A stretch of DNA of 64,000 nt from an uncultured Muribaculum sp. (GTDB taxonomy: Bacteria; Bacteroidota; Bacteroidia; Bacteroidales; Muribaculaceae). A program made the translations under genes and the position numbers. Within the stretch, counting starts at the first letter, position 1. Each line of letters starts with the position of its first letter. Below, one piece after another: positions 62,593 through 64,000 of the stretch. Where the stretch lies: assembly GCA_910578835.1 (NCBI GenBank), contig CAJTSK010000004.1, forward strand, positions 75,835 to 139,834, given 5' to 3'. Under the pieces are notes generated by a model that saw nothing but the letters and a program-made list of their open reading frames with translations, was not told the origin of the DNA and made no database searches.

Positions 62593-63930
62593 ATGGATAT
62601 CAATAATATCATGAACGCCCTTGAGGCGAAACACCCCGGAGAAAAAGAATATCTCCAGGCAGTCAGGGAAGTGTTATTGTCAGTAGGAGATGTCTACAAT
62701 AAGCATCCCGAATTTGAAAAAGCCCGTATTATCGAGCGTATGGTCGAGCCGGACCGCATCGTGACATTCCGTGTCACCTGGACCGACGACAAGGGAGAGG
62801 TGCAGACCAATCTCGGCTACCGCGTACAATTCAACAACGCGATAGGTCCGTATAAGGGCGGCATCCGCTTCCATGCATCAGTTAACCTTTCAATACTTAA
62901 GTTCCTCGGATTTGAACAGACATTCAAAAATGCCCTTACCACCCTACCGATGGGCGGAGCCAAGGGAGGCAGCGACTTCTCGCCACGCGGCAAGAGCGAC
63001 CGCGAAATCATGAGATTCTGCCAGGCATTCATCATAGGTCTGTGGAAAAACCTCGGTCCCGACCGTGACGTGCCGGCCGGCGATATCGGCGTAGGCGGCA
63101 GAGAAGTCGGATACATGTATGGCATGTACAAGAAACTTGTCGACGAGCACACCGGCACCTTTACCGGAAAGGGTCTCGACTTCGGCGGCTCACGTATACG
63201 CCCGGAAGCCACAGGTTACGGTGCAATCTACTTTGTTAACAACATGCTTGCGCGCAAGGGCGAGTCAATCAGTGGCAAGACAGTGGCTATCTCCGGCTTC
63301 GGCAATGTCGCATGGGGTGCAGCCCTGAAAGCTACCGAACTTGGCGCCAAGGTGGTCACCATCTCAGGTCCCGACGGATATGTATATGACCCCGACGGAA
63401 TCTCAGGCGAGAAAATCGACTATATGCTTGAACTCCGTGCATCGGGCAACGACATCGTGGAGCCTTATGCCGAGAAATATCCCAACGCCACCTTCTTCCC
63501 CGGACGCAAGCCGTGGGAGCAGAAAGTGGACATCGCCCTGCCCTGCGCCACTCAAAACGAGCTTGACGGCGACGATGCAAAGCAGCTTGTCGACAACAAG
63601 GTGCAGCTTGTAGCCGAAGTGTCCAACATGGGTTGCACACCCGAGGCTATCGACCATTTCATCGAGACGCGCACCAACTATGCCCCCGGCAAGGCGGTCA
63701 ACGCAGGCGGTGTCGCCACTTCCGGTCTTGAAATGAGCCAGAATGCGATGCACCTCACATGGAGCGCCGAGGAGGTAGACGAGAAGCTTCACGGCATCAT
63801 GGACGCCATCCACGAGCAATGTGTGAAATATGGCACCGAGCCCGACGGTTTCATCAACTACATGAAGGGAGCCAACATAGCCGGCTTCATGAAAGTAGCC
63901 AATGCCATGATGGAGCAAGGCATAATCTAA
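62593..63930 (+). CDS. gdhA: NADP-type glutamate dehydrogenase
   Basis: Hexameric enzyme forming glutamate from 2-oxoglutarate and ammonium. 445 residues, the usual size of the 50-kDa class. Substrate-site Lys residues in GPYKGGIRFH and LPMGGAKGGSDF, catalytic Asp in DVPAGDIGVG, coenzyme fold at GKTVAISGFGNVAWGAALKA. NADP preference is inferred from overall similarity to GdhA of the biosynthetic type. Single gene. Confidence 0.96.
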   Translation: MDINNIMNALEAKHPGEKEYLQAVREVLLSVGDVYNKHPEFEKARIIERMVEPDRIVTFRVTWTDDKGEVQTNLGYRVQFNNAIGPYKGGIRFHASVNLSILKFLGFEQTFKNALTTLPMGGAKGGSDFSPRGKSDREIMRFCQAFIIGLWKNLGPDRDVPAGDIGVGGREVGYMYGMYKKLVDEHTGTFTGKGLDFGGSRIRPEATGYGAIYFVNNMLARKGESISGKTVAISGFGNVAWGAALKATELGAKVVTISGPDGYVYDPDGISGEKIDYMLELRASGNDIVEPYAEKYPNATFFPGRKPWEQKVDIALPCATQNELDGDDAKQLVDNKVQLVAEVSNMGCTPEAIDHFIETRTNYAPGKAVNAGGVATSGLEMSQNAMHLTWSAEEVDEKLHGIMDAIHEQCVKYGTEPDGFINYMKGANIAGFMKVANAMMEQGII

Positions 63931-63951
63931 GCTCTGACAATAGATAAATCG

Positions 63952-63990
63952 AGTAGGTCGGAAAACGAAAGTTTTCTGACCTACTTTCGT
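63952..63990 (+). terminator. Terminator of gdhA
   Basis: AGTAGGTC-G-GAAAAC / GTTTTC-T-GACCTACT stem (63952-63966, 63971-63985), one G-T wobble, loop GAAA, then TTCGTTT. Confidence 0.85.
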
Positions 63991-64000
63991 TTCCTTTCCT

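Overview
The window is chromosomal DNA of a Bacteroidales bacterium, most likely from the Muribaculaceae or a close relative. The evidence is the set of lineage-specific families (DUF4296, DUF1599, DUF4293, TPR sensor kinases without the phospho-acceptor His, zinc-less DksA/TraR proteins, C-terminal tails resembling type IX secretion signals) and the promoters. About half of the promoters I could place follow the Bacteroidetes form, a TTTG/TTG/TTTC box about 20 nt upstream of TAnnTTTG; the rest show only the -7 box. There is no prophage, conjugative module, CRISPR array or rRNA. Most of the content is housekeeping.

Layout. 1-7.5 kb: start of gyrA (partial), clpC, a TPR pseudo-kinase, htpG. 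7.5-8.05 kb: a gene-free stretch with a possible small RNA and a 348-bp mobile-type element. 8.1-13.4 kb: secreted GH13 amylase, rpmH, folD, a CapA-like phosphatase, tRNA-His. 13.5-16.9 kb: surface-glycan genes (EamA transporter, flippase, glycosyltransferase). 17-25 kb: lspA operon, dksA-like gene, ileS, folE, SPOR protein, tpiA. 25-34.8 kb: DoxX-like protein, DUF1599, FKBP, pectinesterase, purT, a Pif1-like helicase fused to TPRs, a FadL-type outer-membrane protein and a Trp/Gly-rich secreted protein. 34.8-36.6 kb: the second copy of the 348-bp element, a DUF308 membrane protein and a strong candidate structured RNA. 36.6-39.7 kb: an AT-rich four-gene lipopolysaccharide-type operon. 39.6-48.9 kb: trmN6, a flippase-like protein, engB, a (p)ppGpp synthetase, a lipoprotein, a hydrolase, alaS. 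49-64 kb: a giant secreted protein, nicotinamidase, a TPR protein, glnS, trkH/trkA, an ABC-F protein, DUF4293, a Cys-rich Spy-like protein, gdhA.

The most unusual items are two. First, a 348-bp element present twice (about 93% identical, identical length) has 33-bp terminal inverted repeats, TAA target duplications and a conserved cloverleaf-like fold with two compensatory base-pair changes; a solo end of the same family forms the 5' leader of a DUF1599 gene. Second, a roughly 260-nt RNA locus (36281-36557) has its own promoter, a 5' hairpin, a 6S-like rod and an intrinsic-terminator-like 3' end, and the strand needed for the rod lies exactly in the loop of the terminator stem. Several proteins have lost expected catalytic residues: the kinase H-box, the RSH hydrolase HD pair, the DksA zinc ligands and the second ABC-F ATPase site.

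All family assignments are from reading motifs by eye; no database search was run.
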